Positions 36,411 through 49,640 of a stretch of 64,000 bases of DNA are shown piece by piece. The notes under the pieces are model-generated. The model was not told where the DNA came from. It saw only the letters and a program-made list of their open reading frames with translations, and did not search any database. Position numbers and translations under genes: made by a program. Source of the stretch: Cryptomeria japonica (Eukaryota > Streptophyta > Pinopsida > Cupressales > Cupressaceae); the NCBI RefSeq assembly GCF_030272615.1, contig NW_026729339.1, positions 30,984 to 94,983 of the forward strand. Direction: 5' to 3'. The number at the start of each line of letters is the position of its first letter. Positions within the stretch are counted from its first letter, which is position 1.

Positions 36411-39400
36411 GCATACTTTTTTTTAATTTTCTATTGCATATTCTATTCATTATTAATTTTTTATTAATATTAAATATAATTTAGAGATATAATTCCCCAC
36501 AATAAATATGCAAATTAAGTATTTTTAGTTAAACAAAGACATATTTGTGAAGGGTGGTCATATTATTTACATATTTTTTCTAGTTTTTTGAATTTTATTT
36601 ATGTATGTAGAATATATTTATTTATGTTTGGTAAAATCCTATATGTTGATAAAAAATAGAAAGGAATATTAATTAAATAAAAATATTAAGACCTATACAA
36701 TTTACGAATCTTATAAGATATACAAATTCATTTGATCATGGCAAATGTAGGTAGAATGAACATATTTTATTCAAGAAAAGACTAACATGTGGAATGGAGG
36801 GAGAGAAAGTACCACATAGGCACCCTCTAATTAAGGATAATTGGTTGAGGGATGTCTAATAATAGATCATATGATATCATTATCAAATAAAGTTAGCATT
36901 CCTTATAAAATAAAACTTAAAAATACCTTCAACTGAAGGTCAACTTTTAATGAAGGCATTCTTTTAAAGGAAACCTTCTATCAAAGGTCATTTATTGACT
37001 TATGCATGAAATCAATACATGACATACTTAATTGGGGTGTTGACAAATAACTTGACTAATATTTTGTTAATACATGTACGAGTTAAGAGTATGGTATAAA
37101 AGTTATCGACATGTTGTAAGACATCCTCTTTACTATTGTATATATAAAAACATAGCTTGTCAATTCCAATAGGAGAAAGGTGGATAAGGATGTTTGAAAA
37201 AAATTAATGTGATAATGACTGGGGCATAATTGGAAACTTATTTAAGTTATATAATTATATTTTATGATATTTTATTTTTTAATAGAAGCATATAATATAT
37301 TGATAATGTGAAAATAAATGGAGCTCATCTATTGATCAAAAGATCTAAGAATGTCCTGAGAGCAGTATAGATCAAACATGAGAATGAAATAGTTTCCTAG
37401 TCATTAGAGAAGCATGAAATAGATAAGGAGAAATAAAGGAAAGAAGGTGAAGGGAAAAGAGATGGTTTCCATGGAATGCACATCACGAGAACTATCAAAT
37501 AATGTCTAATTTTACTATATTGTATCTAATCCAAGGTTATGCTTATAAATTATATATGAGAAGGTCTCAAGTGATCAATGTTTTATTTGCAATAAATCTC
37601 CTGCATCAAAGGAAGGCACAAAATAGAATTATGAATACGGTGTGGTAGAATATGATTGGAGAGTTAGATAGGTTCATGAAAATTATCTTAATTTCGGGAG
37701 GATTCATTAAAGGAATAAAAAAATTAAATAATAGATATAATTATAGAAGCCTTTCTGGATAGTAATTATCATGTGGGTAATTAAAGGACATAAAAAAATT
37801 ATTATTATTAATACAAATATCAAAGTGCATAAGGATAAAATCATTCCTAAACCACTATCACAAGCTATGAAAGATGGATTACTATTAATGAGGATATGAG
37901 AAAAAGTTATTTTTTTAAGAAATGGCAATATTGCATCTATAGTTTAAGTTTTTTCTTTATAGTTCAAATACATAAAAAATTAACTTCACTAAAAATAATA
38001 TATATGCCTAAATACAATAAATAGAAAAGTAAAAGATTACCTTAAAGAAATTAGATTGATATTAGTATGATTCTATATTACATGATAAGAATGATAATTT
38101 AAATAATATCATATCAACTTAAGGATGTGACAAATAGTTTAGACACTAGTGTAAGGCATATTTTTTTTCAAAGGGTATGGTTTTGGGTAATGACCTAATT
38201 TTTTCATGATTTTCATTGTCATTATTGTTGTTTGTTTATTTTTGAGGAGAAGAGGTTTTTTATGAAATTTAAGGTTAATTAAGATTGATTGAGTAAATTG
38301 AGACTTAACTATAAATTTTTTAGTTTAAATCAAAATTCATTTTTAGTTCAATTAAACATCACAATTGTAAACATGAATAAAAATTTATGCATTTTTTACA
38401 GAACTATTTAGCTACAGATGTTGTTTATTTAAATTAATGCTAGGAAAATAAAATGGATAATAAAAGAATGCTTGGCATGGAAATTCATGACAATTTTGTT
38501 GGATTATGGAGTCTAGGAGGGTGGATTGTCTATCTCTTCTATATTTGCTCAATTTATCTTTGAGATTTGTCTTGACTAAAATGAAACCATAGGTAGTAGT
38601 GTACTTCATAAGTGATATTGTCTATATAACCATAGTAAAAAAATAATAGTGCAATTGCATTACATATGGTCCTTGCAAATTTTGAGAATCTCAACTATAA
38701 ATATTGTAAACTTGTATTTATGCTAAAACATTAGTTTCAAGTGAAATGGTACCTTAAAAATGTTTAAAATTCTGTTTAAGTCACATCCTCAATTTTAATT
38801 TTAGAAGAATATTAAGATTGCTCATAGATTTTACATATAGAGTTTCCTAGATAAAGCTAGTTGAGTGTAATAGTGATTGGAGGTGCCTACTACATGGATA
38901 ATTGTATTTGCCACTTATATGTTCTTCTATAATATTTTTTATTTTATTTATCTTAGCTTTTATTCACTAATCTTGATTTGGCTATTGTTAACCATTTAGA
39001 CGCATGATATAGTTTACATGTGAAGTACATAGGACACTTTCAGTTCGATCTAATAAAAAAAACACCATACATACTAATAGTCAAGGTGATATAAATATAC
39101 AATTTGAAATCGAAAAATAGGCTAAAGTGTGAATAGAGTTGTTTATGATGCAAGGTGTGAAGTTAAAGATAATTGGTATATCAAATAAAAAATAGATATA
39201 TCCATAATTAATTTATATAATACCAAAAAATAAGTCAATTAAAAAGAATATAAAAAAAAAAAAAATCATCTATAGAATAGTAAACAACAAAAAAATCACC
39301 TTTTATCATTATTAGATCTATTTGGATACATGATAACTATTTGCACACATGATAAAGTTTGGATGTGAAGTGGGTTGGAAAACTGGGTGTCAAACCATGA

Positions 39401-40260
39401 AACATAATTTCGAATGCATAAGGACATAATAATACTTAATCTTAACTAAGAAATAAATACATGCATACTAACAATTAAGACGATATAAAAATAAAAACAT
39501 AAGCTCAAGTGTGAATAAAAAGATTTTCATTTTTGGAAAAGAGGACAAATATGTTAATTAAGAATATAGAAACAATTACAAAAAGATTTTCAAACTCTTG
39601 TAGTATTTAATATTAAAATTCAAATGATAAAAAATCAAAGAGATTTTCCACAAACCTAGCACCTCCAAGAATAAAATGAATCTATGAAACCAATAAAATA
39701 TAAAATCCTAAGGAAAAGTAGACCACAATGATCAAACCAAATTATTGTGAAAGAACTAATAAAATTAAGTAGAAAATGATTATCATGAGAGAGCCATTTA
39801 ACCAAACAACTTATAACATTATTCTATTTTCTAAAAATATGACTAAAGAAAATAGAATCAAAGTTTCACTAAAGATGAATCTACTTCACACAAGATGTAA
39901 ACCTTCAAGAAAACTCACAAACCCTAAGTTTTATTGATTAGAAGAAATCAAAATTATAAAATTCATTTACAAATTATTTTCTTTCAACCCGGCTCACAGA
40001 TTTTCTCCAAAATTGGATATGGCTGGGCTTCTATCTCATAATTAATGTCAGATCCCAAACAGAAGAGAAAAACATTAAACCTAACCATATGAATTTAGAA
40101 ATAATTGATATGTCAAATAATTAAAAAACAGACTCCCATAAATAATAAGTAGAATATAAAGAACAGAAAATAGGCATTTTTCGTCTATGGTACAACACAA
40201 CCATAAATTGCCCGAAAAACTTTCATACAATGGAAAACAAACCAACTCGTTTGCATTAAA
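36411..40260. other. AT-rich intergenic DNA
   Basis: About 3.8 kb with dense stops in all frames and only short open frames lacking domains. I see no gene, no tRNA and no clear element ends. Probably decayed repeat sequence. Confidence 0.6.
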
Positions 40261-40490
40261 ATTTCTAAACACTATCTTTACATTTCCTTCATGCACTTAA
40301 TTTTTAACTCTTAACACATACAAACGCACTACAGTTTGTATTTGTTAATATTGACTTGGACGTCGCCATGAAATTTTATTGGGCCAAATTGAAACGGAAG
40401 ACAATTGGTTGAGAGAAATCAAATGTTTTGGTTGTTTGGGCGAAAGAAGATTGTATTGCAGTATTGTGCCTATTTGACAAGTGTTATTTC

Positions 40491-40916
40491 TTAGTGGCCA
40501 ATCCCATGACTTGGACCAGAGGGTAGTTTATTCTTCAATATGCTACCTGATCTCCAACTAATCTTAACACCACCATCATTGATATATGCATTACCCACTC
40601 CTGGGCTTGCCCCAGAAGGCAGTTTGTTATTCAATTTATCGATTTTGTGGTGAGGTCGCCTAAGCTGCATGTGACCAACTGCTGGGCTATGCTTGGATCT
40701 TGACAGGCGCTGGTTCAGTTCTAATCCTGACTCATCCACACTTACTGTCTTAATTTCAGGCTGTTCTTCTTTGGCTGCATGAACGACTTTAAATGAATAT
40801 TTGTGACTGAGTATTCTACGCGCGCCTGCACTTTCAATAATGTAAAGTATTGTGATGAGAAACAACACCGCCATCAATGTCTTCGCCATGCTGCTTGTTC
40901 TCCTCATCGTTTCCAA
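40491..40916 (-). CDS. Secreted CEP/PIP-like signalling peptide precursor 1
   Basis: 141 residues. An N-terminal signal peptide (hydrophobic core about residues 14-27, AVLFLITILYII, then ESAGA) points to secretion. The middle is charged and variable. Three short peptide-like modules follow: SKHSPAVGH (74-82), NKLPSGASPGVGN (97-109) and NKLPSGPSHGIGH (129-141), the last ending the protein. C-terminal SGP...G.GH endings are the hallmark of the PIP family, and SPGVGH-like endings that of CEP peptides. Both families yield short, processed, hydroxyproline-bearing ligands of plant leucine-rich-repeat receptor kinases. Spacing does not match either consensus exactly, so the family assignment is open. 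The start is supported by alignment of the same Met in the paralogues at 46353 and 55054. Intronless. Confidence 0.8.
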   Translation of the reverse strand: METMRRTSSMAKTLMAVLFLITILYIIESAGARRILSHKYSFKVVHAAKEEQPEIKTVSVDESGLELNQRLSRSKHSPAVGHMQLRRPHHKIDKLNNKLPSGASPGVGNAYINDGGVKISWRSGSILKNKLPSGPSHGIGH

Positions 40917-41340
40917 AAAAGAATTTGATGGAGGTGAGAAGAAGAGAATTGAAGAGATGTTAAGTGTATTTAGTGCCTCAGAATTAGAGGGAGAATAAGA
41001 AAGGAGAAGGAAAACAAATTATAATCCTGTGTTGGAAGAAGCAAACGAAGTTGCAGACAGTAATCACAAGCACAGCAATCCCATATATAAAGAGGGAAAG
41101 AATATATTCATTGCGTGGGGAATGGGATTGATTTCGTTGCTCGTGCTTGACAAATTTGTTTTGCCTGCGTATTCGATCACAATTGCAATTTCGTGCTCAA
41201 GCCGCCAAACGGAAAAGTCCAATTTGAGCAATCGTCGACGAAAGAGAGGGAGTTTCACATGAGGTTTGCATAAAGACTAGGAAATAGTTTTGAACACTGC
41301 AATTGACCTGTTGTGGCAAGTAAGATAATAGAGTTGTTAG
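40917..41340 (-). repeat. Conserved upstream block of peptide unit 1
   Basis: Read by eye, this aligns with 46354-46900, 55055-55580 and 59650-60215. Shared words include GAGGGAGAATAAGAAAGGAG, ATAATCCTGT, GGAAGAAGCAA and GGGGAATGG. The match is best in the first 220 bp and weak beyond about 41230. It is a promoter candidate common to the family. Confidence 0.65.
41079..41092 (-). promoter_or_regulatory. Probable TATA box of peptide gene 1
   Basis: On the minus strand CTTTATATATGGG lies about 165 bp before the ATG. The same CTATATA-like box occurs at the matching place upstream of the other three units (for example rc of CCAATATATAGAGAG near 59818). This implies a 5' UTR of roughly 130 bases. 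Confidence 0.5.
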
Positions 41341-41925
41341 ATTACGTCTAGTTGTATATTTAAATAGTTAAAGTCATGGCAGCATTAATTCTTAGTTTGA
41401 CAATATTGTAATAGGTTCATAGTGATGACTTGATAGTTGAAATTGTAGTTGGGATGAAGATTAATGAATATTGGATTATATAAATAGTGCATTATTGTGG
41501 TCATTGTGGGTCATTAATCGTGGATTGTTTCAATTTTTGTTTTTTTTAAATTTTTTTTTATCAAAACAATAAAATGGTACAAGATAATAGAACATTATTT
41601 CAACAAGTATGAATCAATTTTTTTTTTAGTTGATAATAGATAGTAAATTGTGATACAAAACAGTTAAAGCTTAATCAATAGATCATGACAACCTTCTAAA
41701 TAGGTAGTCACATCAGAGAGTATGTAGAGGTTAGGATATTGACATATGGGTTTAAACACAATACCCATCAACATATACACATAGTCTATACAATCCTAAA
41801 TTGAGATATATGAGAAACATATATAGCCCTATACAACTAAAGAGGCATATACAAAATTTGTCCAGCTATATATAAATCCACCATTAGAAAATTTTGAGTT
41901 AGATCCAAGCGATCCATCCTCAGTG

Positions 41926-42279
41926 GCCTTCCATCCAGACTAGCCTCCGATCATCCAGCATTCTGGCAAAATGTACCATTTGTTGGCGAACTAGCTGTCC
42001 ATTTCCTCTAATTTCATCCATGAGAGCATCTAGGACATTGACAAAGGGTGTTCTTTCAACATTCATCCTCCCCTAGGTATAGCCATGAGAGAGTTCGAAG
42101 ATTAAAATTCTTGTGTGTCCGTCGGTAAGGAATCTACGAAATTTCTCCTTATTTAGCCTGATAACCATAGTAACCTTTAATAAATCTAGTAACAACATCA
42201 AGTATGTTAATATGCACCAGTAAAATAAAACCAAACATAAGCCGCACTTCCTTAGCAATAATACAATCAATTTTTGCAA
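41926..42279 (-). pseudogene. Unidentified ORF with one stop
   Basis: One minus-strand frame runs about 118 codons, broken by a single TAG near 42073-42075. The text after the break is soluble and protein-like: MNVERTPFVNVLDALMDEI, then RGNGQLVRQQMVHFARMLDD and RRLVWMEGH. Before it is KEKFRRFLTDGHTRILIFEL. GC content is higher than in the surrounding DNA, which also suggests former coding. It may be a mobile-element gag or a host gene fragment; I recognise no family. Confidence 0.35.
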
Positions 42280-42299
42280 ACATATAGTTAAGTATATCT

Positions 42300-44084
42300 A
42301 GTACATAATTATATTGAGTGTAAGTCTTTTTTCCTAAAAAATCTATAATATAAAAGTCAACAATGCAATTTTATAAAAGAAGATTACATTGAAAACATAA
42401 TTGATTTTTGTATTAATTTGCCTTGCCACCTCCCAAATATAGAAGGACTATTGTGATGATTATAGTAGTGTTCAATGTCATTCAATCAACAACAATAATA
42501 AAATAATAAAATAATTGAGCTTTAAATTAATGTTGGAATAAGACATATTATTGATATAGTTAGAATGTTATCACAAGAATTTAATGCATTGAAAAAATTA
42601 AGAAAATTTAAATAGTAATTACATTTAAATATTGGCTATTCTCAACATGATCCAATAGAAAATTAGATACATATTAATTTTAAAATTAATAAATAAAAAA
42701 ATTAATTATAAACTATACAAGAGCTATTCTTTTTTCTTAATGTAATGGTGGCTGGCTAAATAAGTAAATGCATTTGATGGATGCTTTATTACTCCACATA
42801 AATAAAAGAATGAAATGGTATAGAGTTATGAAGGAAAATAAGTTTTCATTAAGTTAATTCAACGAGACTTGTACATAACTTTATAAATTAACATATATTT
42901 ATTAGTTATAACATATAATAATGAATAATAATGAATTTAAATACTAAATGTTAATTTTAAACAATATATTTGAATAAAGTTAAACTCACTAAGTTTTAAG
43001 TAAGAAGAAAATTTGTAAATACGTTGTAAACACTAAAATTGAAATATTTCAAAATTGGGAAGCATGCCTTTATTTATAGTCTACCTCAAATCTAGAATAG
43101 TCACTACACCCTATGTGAGGTTAAATTTATAGGTCTTGATTGTTTCTACATGCACAAATTCAATCTCTACTCAAAAAAATTATGTAATTGTGTATGTGCT
43201 CTTGCTCCTTTTTATTTCAATTCTTTTACTCTCTACTTTAAAATTTAGGCTTGTAGTATTTATGAATACCTTAGTGTGTGTTCTTTTCTTTTTATTTCAG
43301 ATTTTTTCCTCTCTACTTTTATCTCTAGGCTTGTAGTATTTGTGGATACTTTAGAGAGCTATTAGATAGCTAGGAGATACATTATTATAAGTCAACTTAT
43401 ATAAAATAATAAATTTTAGGCTGTGCTATAATGATAAAAATACCAACCTTTATCTGCATAAGCACTTCCAATAGGATAGATAAATGTAGATTTATTTTCA
43501 ATACTATAATACAATTGTTCCTCTAACATGCTTAGATTTTTTAAATGCAAATGATATTACTTTGATGTTCAGTAGTAATCTATGAATGCAATCAAGTACC
43601 CTCAAATATAGATGCATATAATTAATCACACAAATGTGTATTTAGTTGACTCTTATTTAAAAATGAATGGCCAAAATTGACCATAATTTAAATTAGAATT
43701 TGGAAAAATAAAGAATTAGATCCTTGGCATGGGATCAATATTGTGTCCAAGAAAATTATATGGAACATGGGAATGGTAAAATAAATGTGGATAATAATTT
43801 AAGGAGATTGGTGCAAAAATAGGCATAACATATGTATAATCTAGGTAAATTTTAAAAATGTGTGCACATACGGATAAATTTGGAGATAAGAGTAGAAGAA
43901 TATGTAAAAAATGAGTAAGGGAATAAAGAAAGCAACATAACTTCACAAAAAATTGTGTCCTTTTTCTTTTTCTTATGTAAATATATTAGTACATCCTCTC
44001 AAATTGGACACAAAACTAAATGTAAAATGACAAAAATATTGAATTTCATAATAAAAAAGAATTAAGTATTATAAATTAAGTAAT
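42300..44084. other. AT-rich intergenic DNA
   Basis: No supported gene. Short open frames at 43136-43336 and 43716-43946 are hydrophobic low-complexity text. Confidence 0.6.
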
Positions 44085-44690
44085 TATTGAAGTAAATAGA
44101 ATCTTAAAGTATTCAAGATAGTTATTTGTATCTATGCATTTAACAACCACTCGTAGACCTTGAAAATTAGATCTAAATATTGAATATTCTACATAATAAC
44201 TTCGTATAGCCTATAATGCTCCTGTATGAGAAATTGTATTAGATTTTCTCTAGATCTTTATGTGATTTTAGCATGTATGATGTGATTATTTCTATGATAG
44301 CCACTTACCTGGTAAATTTAAATATTTTAAATATTTATTATTCTATAATATTTGAATCAAGATCAAGACATTATCAAACAACTTTATGACTAATCATAAT
44401 GTCTTATTTAAAATCCTTGATATTCTTTCCTACAAGTGTATGAAATATCAAAGGAAGAGATCATTGAAACCACCTAATGTAATTTTAGCAAATATAAATA
44501 TAAAATTATTATAATATAATGGTCTAATTCTCTCTAGATTGATACTCAAATGATAGATGTATAATTGAATGATTCTACAATGTATGATACATTCCCTAAG
44601 GCTTGTCTTGAAATATGCCATCACAAGTGTTAAATGTATATACTTTTAGATCCTAGGAAATGTGAATTAATCTAATTTTAGATGGGATTT
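44085..44690 (+). repeat. Dispersed repeat A, copy 2
   Basis: Counterpart of 32790-33386. The shared right end is GATTCTACAATGTATGATAC to GCCATCACAAGTGTTAAATG. The similarity stops near 44690, exactly where direct repeat C begins in the other copy. Confidence 0.7.
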
Positions 44691-46150
44691 ATCCAAGGGG
44701 GAGTGGAATTCAAGTTCAAATAAGGTTTCATACTCACATTCACCCATAGTTTAGTTTTGGGTGGGAACATTGGTAATAGCTATGTTGGGTATATACCACA
44801 AGGGCTAAACTAGCTAGGAATGGGGGATGGACAAATTCTTGTTTTCTTTTAGCTTATGTGCTATAGTAGTAAGTTGATAATTAAAATGATACATTCAATG
44901 GAAATTCCAAACAATAAGTGTCAAAGTAGTCAGGAAAAGGACAAAGTATGCACTTTAATCTTCTACATTTACCTCCTCTCTAGCATTGCATATGTGCATT
45001 ATGAATCATGCATGCTAATGTAAAATAGGATAGAAACTAAATTAGAAAATATATTACATAATGTTGTAGTATTGAATGATATATACATGTTTCTTTATGT
45101 TCTTGGTGATGTTTCATCTACAAATCTAAACACATGCTCATAACAAAAAAACTAGTAGTAATTTCACTAAACATGGTAACATTAAAAATAATAAAGATTG
45201 TTTATTACACACATGGTTGTCTTATTTTCTCTCTATTGTGTAAATGGTGGTGCATATTAATTTTCTTAAATACTTGCACCTAAGATATGTTAAGTTTTCT
45301 TAGTTAGGTATCTACTTAGGTAAGTTGTGACATGGATTGTCCTTGTTTGGTGAAGTTATTGTTTTCATATGATTACATGTTTCATATCCCAGTTTGGTTG
45401 GGTATTTGTATCTCTTGGTGGCGTATCCTACATATGCCAAATTCAAGTAATCTTCTATATCAATATCATTTGTATAATGTATCATAATTTGATGTAATGA
45501 AATCATTCTCTCATTTTGGGTCTCTATTTATTTTATTAAAGCTCCTAGATCTTAGGAGGCTATCCTCGTAGCCAAATGTTATATGGTATTAGAAAATAAT
45601 ATACAAGATTTTATATGGTATTGTTAGAAATGGTATCCCAACCTTGCTTCTAATATTAAGTATAAAATAAACATAGTTTTATACTATAAATATAAAATCT
45701 CATTTTGGGGGCTTGTTGCTAAACATATCTGTACTATATAATTTCTACTAAAGCTTAACGATATCACACCCACAATAGAAATATATGTACCAACAATTGG
45801 TAAGGTTGTTTTTTCAGTCAATCTACTTATGCATTTGAGAAGGGCAACTCCATTGTATGATAAAGATTTGGATTTTTCAACAATATATAGATGATAAATG
45901 AGAAATGGAAAAATAAGAATTAATTTAATTAACCTCCAAATATTAAGTCAGGTTTCATGCACAAATTACATTGATTTTATGACATCCAACTAAGAAAGAT
46001 GGATACCACAAACTTTTTGTAATACATGACATAAATGACTTTTAAATGAATAACTTAACACATCAATAATTAAAATTTGAAAAGCATATGTAAAAAAGTA
46101 ATACAATTTTTCATCAAGATAAATAAACACTAAAATAGAAATATGAGGAA
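44691..46150. other. Intergenic DNA
   Basis: AT-rich, with no gene or repeat boundaries that I can support. Confidence 0.55.
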
Positions 46151-46170
46151 AAAATTGTAGATATTCTCAT

Positions 46171-46353
46171 TTACTTTGTTTGCAAAATAGTTGTACAAAT
46201 ATATCTTCTATGATGAAAAGTCCATAAAGCCCCTCTCAATCTTGACAGTATTCTACGCAAATCTGCACTTTCAATATTGTAGAGTATTGTTATAAGCAGC
46301 AACACCGTCATCAATATGTTCGCCATATTTCTTCTTCTCCTCATCGCCACCAA
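46171..46353 (-). pseudogene. Peptide precursor paralogue 2, peptide modules deleted
   Basis: 60 codons. The signal peptide matches its relatives (MANILMTVLLLITILYNIESAD), then RRILS aligns with the start of the propeptide. After that the sequence jumps to text resembling LSR from the region before the first module, and ends in unrelated residues (RGALWTFHHRRYICTTILQTK). None of the GxGH/GxGN modules remains. The most likely history is an internal deletion joining the short words around CTGTCAAG, followed by loss of frame. It keeps the conserved upstream block, so it may still be transcribed. Confidence 0.7.
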
Positions 46354-46920
46354 AACAGGATTTGATCTACCTGGGAAGAAGAGAGTTGAAGAGATATTAA
46401 CTGTATTTAAGTCCTCTCAATTAGAAGGAGAATAAGAAAGGAGGAGGAAACCAGATTTTAATCCTGTCTTGGAAGAAGCAAGTGAAGTTGCGGACAGAAA
46501 GCAACTTTCATATAGAGAGAGTAAAAAATATCTTAGATTTCTTGGGGATTGGATTTGATTTGAATTGACAACAGGAGGATTGAATTAAGTGTTCGGATTG
46601 ACTACTTTTTATTGAATTACAGGGGAAAGCCGCAGGAACGAACAGTTCAAATTTGAACAGTTGCTTGGGGAATACGTAAGTAGACTGAGAAAAAATCTTT
46701 GAAAATTACGATTGACAAACTCTGCCACGAGGACAATGAAAATGAGTTGCATTGCTTGCTTGTTCAGTGTTTCAACTCATACTTTTTTCGTCTTTAGCTT
46801 TCAGGAGAGTATTGTCAAATAATGACGCTGGCATTTTACGAGAGTCAAGAGAGCAAATTACTTGAATGAACTTGCTCTACTTAGCTATCGACTAACAACA
46901 GGCCTAACATAAAGAGCATC
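46354..46920 (-). repeat. Conserved upstream block of peptide unit 2
   Basis: Aligns with the regions upstream of units 3 and 4 over more than 500 bp. Words in common include CTTTCAGGAGAGTATTGTC, AACTTGCTCT and CGACTAACAACA near its far end, and the TATA-like CATATAGAGAG near the ATG. Confidence 0.7.
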
Positions 46921-47939
46921 TTCCTACGTATACATTGACTAGATTTTGAGAAGAAATTACACCTAATTGAGTTATATACTTGTGGTATATCGAGATGACT
47001 AAAATTCTCATTATTGTAAGGCAAAAGGAAACACGTAAGATAAATATTCAAAATATTTTAATGAATAAAGTGGTTAGTAAAAATAATTGTTTTAGATATA
47101 TGGTTTTATATTAAAAAATAGTGAAAATAAATATAATAACAAATAGTGATAAATTATATTTCATAATTTGAGGTTTATAAATGGTGAGCATGTATTCTAT
47201 TTTTATATCATGAGAAAACCTGGCGACCTAAAGTAGTGATCTAAGGTGAGAGTCAATGCTAAAGTAAGAAGAGGGAAAACTGAAACTTATAAAATTTCAA
47301 ATAACTCAAGTCACTATAGGGGAGAGGACCCAATAGTTGAGCACCCTAACTTTGCACTTCTCAATATCCTACATGGAAATTTCAAATCACTCCCAATTTT
47401 TTACAATAGCTTACTTGGCAAGTCCCTTGGTTATAAGTAAGGTTTCAGGGCCACATCATCACATATGATGCCACATCAACATGTTTTTTGCCAGAGTATC
47501 CAAAACAAGCCCCAAAAATTTGAGACTGATACTTGTGTGTTGATGTAGCATCACATGACTCATTTCCTTTTACTGCTTAGGGATACATTTCATTCAATTA
47601 TGGGTAGTCATCATCATGTAATAGTTATAAATTTGCAATTAGGGTTTCAACAAATGAAATTACTAACTACACAAATTAACCATAAATTGAAAGAAGGGAG
47701 TAAATCTAATAAATCCAGCCACAATTTGATTAGAAAAGGGTTTGAGTTCATACTAATCAAATTTACCAATTTTGTGGTGTGTGGATTTTCTTCTTTCTTA
47801 GTTGAAAATTGGATGATAATTGTGAAATAAGGATAAAACTATAAATAATTGAAGTCAACTATGGAAATAGACTGCTACACATATCCAAGAGAGCCACAAA
47901 CTAAGATTTGGGGAAATTAAGATATTTAGAACATGTTCC
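46921..47939. other. Intergenic DNA
   Basis: No supported gene. An open frame at 47555-47830 lacks a recognisable domain. The stretch near 47830-47940 resembles 33540-33690 (TTTGG.. then CTAGAACATG), suggesting shared repeat sequence. Confidence 0.5.
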
Positions 47940-48816
47940 TAGAAGTTCTACATGATTTTTTGGGACCAAATAGCACAGATTCTCCCTAGTCCTCTAGATT
48001 TTCCTTTGTTGAAAGCTGAAAGTATTCTGCCAGAATTCTTGAGTGCAACTCTTGACTTACTCATACACACAAAAAGAAACAAAATAGGGTTGTGGGTAGG
48101 GCCTTGCCTTAGGTCAAAGCCTGGTTTTGGAATCAACCTTAAATGAAATAATGCAAATACTGAAATAAATGCTAAGGATATATACCTCAAATTTGCAATT
48201 GTTGATGATGGTGCAATGTTCTTTGAATGTAATTGCATGACAAACACATGAACATGAAAATCCCTAATCAAACACACATGCTTACATGAAGATTGATGTA
48301 ATTATGCTCCACAATGCTTGAAGGATGGAATGCAGCCTTAAATCTCTGAAAAATGCTTGATTATGAATGCTTCATAGATGCACAAATATTATGGATTGCC
48401 TCTTAGATCTAAAATGAATTGATAGTCTGATGTCTTTATATAGGGTTTCCTAAGTAAATTACCGATTATGCTAAACTTCAATGGTCAAAGTGTAGCCATG
48501 GGAACCAAATGACATCGAGAAGATAGAGAACCTACTCCATTTCAAATTGGGGCTTGCTTAAGGGGGACCAAGGCATTTTGGGGTGCCCTAGTCTAGACCA
48601 AGGAACTCCATGCCCTAGTCCTTAAAAATAAAAGACCCACCAATATACAAATAAGGAAGGGACCTCGAAGATGGAGACCACTCAATGGTGTTCATGACAT
48701 TGAGGGCTGGAAAAAGAGCTAGAATGGACTTGGAGAGGGGACAGAGATAGGACAAGCTAAAGTAGGAGCACAAATGTGAGGTGTAGATTGGACTAGCTAT
48801 AATTTATGATGCTACA
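47940..48816 (-). repeat. Decayed LTR (LTR-A), 3' end uncertain
   Basis: On the minus strand it opens with TGTAGCATCATAAATTATAG, preceded by a purine-rich AAAGTGGGGTTTAAA that fits a polypurine tract. It has a TATA box (CCTATATAAAG, 48433-48443) at an LTR-like distance. The opening is shared with 53175. It may be the 3' LTR of the element that includes 51760-52350. Confidence 0.5.
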
Positions 48817-48880
48817 TTTAAACCCCACTTTAATAGGAGTATGAGACTATGTAAATACTTGTGGTAAAGTAGAAATATAA

Positions 48881-48902
48881 GAGAGAGAGAGAGAGAGAGA
48901 GG
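48881..48902. repeat. (GA)n microsatellite
   Basis: Eleven GA units. Confidence 0.95.
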
Positions 48903-49003
48903 ATAAATTAAGAGCGATATCAAAAGGAGGTTTAAGACATCACTAAATTTGAGGAACCAAGCCCCCAATCTTTGGATCTTAACTCACACAATCATATGCA
49001 AGG

Positions 49004-49640
49004 TGTAGACACCTAAAATTGTCCTGTCTAATCAAATAAATACTTTTATTTATTTAAATTATTTTTTTCCTAAATTAAATAAATATTTTATTTATTTAAT
49101 TGATCCCACTTCCTCTATTAAGTAAATAAATCTTTAATTAGTTAATTAATTCATTAGCCTTTTCTACCCATGACACATGTCATTCATCTCTTAATTCTTC
49201 TCTTACCTACCCCCTTTATCATTCAATTATTTCCTCTACCTACCCTTTAATCCTAGCTGATCATTTATCTTTACACCTCTTAATCTTATCCCTTCATTTC
49301 CTACAATGTTCTTTATATAAGAGGATACTCTCCTTCATTATCAAACCTAACAATGAAATCAAGCCTTCTTGCAATCACATTATCAACCACATTTTGTTCT
49401 TTGTTGAGCTCTTGTGCACATATAAAATATGAGAGAAAATATATCAAACAAGATCAATGGAGATAGGAGACAATGCAGATTGGAACCCTACTTGACACAT
49501 GAATGGTTATATTGTTTTATTTTATTTATTTACATGATCTTAGGTATCTCTATTGGTATTGGTGAGTGTTTCATTGTAGGACCTAGATTGTTTGTGGTTG
49601 GATCTTTATGGTTTTACAATAGTTTATCACTCACTTTTCA
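49004..49640 (+). repeat. LTR-like sequence, possibly nested
   Basis: Begins TGTAGACACC, followed by AAATAAAT-type palindromes, a T/C-rich tract and a TATA box (TTTATATAAGAGG near 49312). The layout is like the LTRs of the main element at 1-30158 but the sequence is different. The right end is not clear; I placed it after the last LTR-like text. No partner LTR was found. Confidence 0.35.

Noticed and set aside
47948-48277. 109-codon minus-strand frame
   Set aside because: Lies in the presumed R/U5 part of LTR-A and has no domain.
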